From the NCBI GenBank assembly GCA_023402355.1, contig JAEXCG010000030.1, forward strand, positions 1 through 27,650: a stretch of 27,650 nt of DNA, given 5' to 3'. Both the position numbers and the translations under genes were made by a program. The notes under the pieces are model-generated. The model saw only the letters and a program-made list of their open reading frames with translations. It had not been told where the DNA came from and did no database searches. Below are positions 27,240 through 27,650 of this stretch, piece by piece. Numbering within the stretch: the stretch's first letter is position 1; every line of letters starts with the position of its first letter. Origin of the DNA: Bacillota bacterium. Its GTDB lineage: Bacteria > Bacillota > Clostridia > Christensenellales > Aristaeellaceae.

Positions 27240-27650
27240 TTTGAAGCCTTGTTTGAGTGCTGAGGCGAGCACATTAAGTTAAAGCAATTATAACCTATTG
27301 AATTTCATGATGCAATAGGGTGATTTGAAGCAAGGTATGTATATGCTGATAAAAATATAAAGAACGGGATGTTTATTGTTTGGATAAGAGAGGTGCAAAA
27401 CATCTTTGAACGCCGTTTTGCGCAGAAAATCGAGTGCTTTTAGTCCCCATACGCATTATATGGTTTAACCTGCGACCTTAAAAAGTGTGTTATTTTGCGT
27501 GTTGTTTATCTTCGGGAAAAAGAAAAGGGGCTGTCAAGCTAGCGTTTTCTAGCTTGACAGTTTCTTTTTAGGTTATTTCGTTTTCTCAGGAAGGTTTTGT
27601 TGGAGAATAAGGCGATTAGGCTAACCCTAATAAGCCCCATTGCTTTATTG
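27240..27650. other. AT-rich non-coding segment at the right edge
   Basis: About 410 bases without a convincing ORF on either strand. It contains a strong bidirectional terminator (27531-27570) and a small dyad near 27611-27636 (ATTAGG ... CCTAAT). A GC drop relative to the main genes suggests a boundary with accessory or decayed DNA. No transposase fragment could be read. Confidence 0.5.
27525..27570. terminator. Bidirectional terminator-like hairpin
   Basis: Perfect 12-bp stem CTGTCAAGCTAG (27531-27542) with CTAGCTTGACAG (27549-27560), loop CGTTTT. TTTCTTTTT follows on plus, and CCCCTTTTCTTTTT on minus. The gene it serves is outside the window or lost. Hairpins beginning GGGGCTGTC also occur at the ends of some insertion sequences, but no other insertion-sequence feature is visible here. 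Confidence 0.75.

Noticed and set aside
27421..27480. A tRNA T-arm-like string on the minus strand (GGTCGCAGGTTAAACC) suggesting a tRNA gene or attachment site
   Set aside because: No acceptor stem, D-arm or anticodon arm can be drawn around it, and no integrase is nearby.
27611..27636. ATTAGG ... CCTAAT dyad as a terminator
   Set aside because: Only a short AT-rich stem with no U-tract on the plus strand; the window ends too soon to judge.
1..27650. Search for CRISPR repeats, toxin-antitoxin pairs, restriction or retron genes
   Set aside because: No short direct-repeat array, reverse transcriptase, nuclease or methylase motif was found. The XRE gene has no toxin-like partner.

Overview
This window is a GC-rich bacterial chromosome segment, probably from an uncultured anaerobic Bacillota (class Clostridia; a gut-associated, Christensenellales-like lineage is a guess). 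Reasons: strong AGGAGG-type ribosome binding sites, GTG and TTG starts, sigma-A-like promoters, many hairpin/U-tract terminators, a ZTP riboswitch on purine genes, LplB/YtcP/LplA-type sugar transport without a local ATPase, and carbohydrate-active enzymes typical of gut Clostridia. There are no rRNA or tRNA genes, no CRISPR array and no complete mobile element. Most of the window is very GC-rich. Two patches are clearly AT-richer: about 15.12-16.05 kb and about 26.7-27.65 kb.

Layout, left to right. (1) 1-497: the 3' end of an M24 Xaa-Pro peptidase gene. (2) 510-2720, minus strand: a purine unit of promoter, ZTP riboswitch with an overlapping terminator, purO-type IMP cyclohydrolase, then a stand-alone AICAR formyltransferase. 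Together these two enzymes do what bifunctional PurH does elsewhere. (3) 2756-3832, minus: a YghZ-like aldo/keto reductase. (4) 4010-7630, plus: a sugar ABC importer of two permeases and one solute-binding protein. (5) 7612-13141, plus: a Gld-type ABC exporter operon (ATPase, permease, GldG-like protein, DUF4340-like protein) translationally coupled to a URO-D-family enzyme. (6) 13151-14804, plus: a GH51 arabinofuranosidase with its own promoter. (7) 14818-15922: an XRE regulator divergent from an AT-rich gene for an exported cysteine-rich protein, with a 12-bp palindrome over the latter's -35 box. (8) 16071-18335, minus: threonine-aldolase-type enzyme and a membrane-anchored Ntn hydrolase. 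(9) 18346-22174, plus: NDP-sugar nucleotidyltransferase, then a TetM-like GTPase with a GNAT acetyltransferase. (10) 22258-23650, minus: M20 amidohydrolase. (11) 23781-26682, plus: D-cysteine-desulfhydrase-like PLP enzyme and GH2 beta-glucuronidase. (12) 26.7-27.65 kb: one hypothetical gene and non-coding DNA.

The gene set suggests a fermentative organism living on plant or host glycans (arabinofuranosides, glucuronides, imported oligosaccharides) and on peptides or amino-acid derivatives. No obviously new defence or mobile system is visible. The loci most worth a second look are the XRE/cysteine-rich exported protein pair, the TetM-like GTPase that lacks the tetracycline-resistance loop, the ABC exporter-URO-D operon, and the riboswitch-controlled purO/AICAR-transformylase pair.
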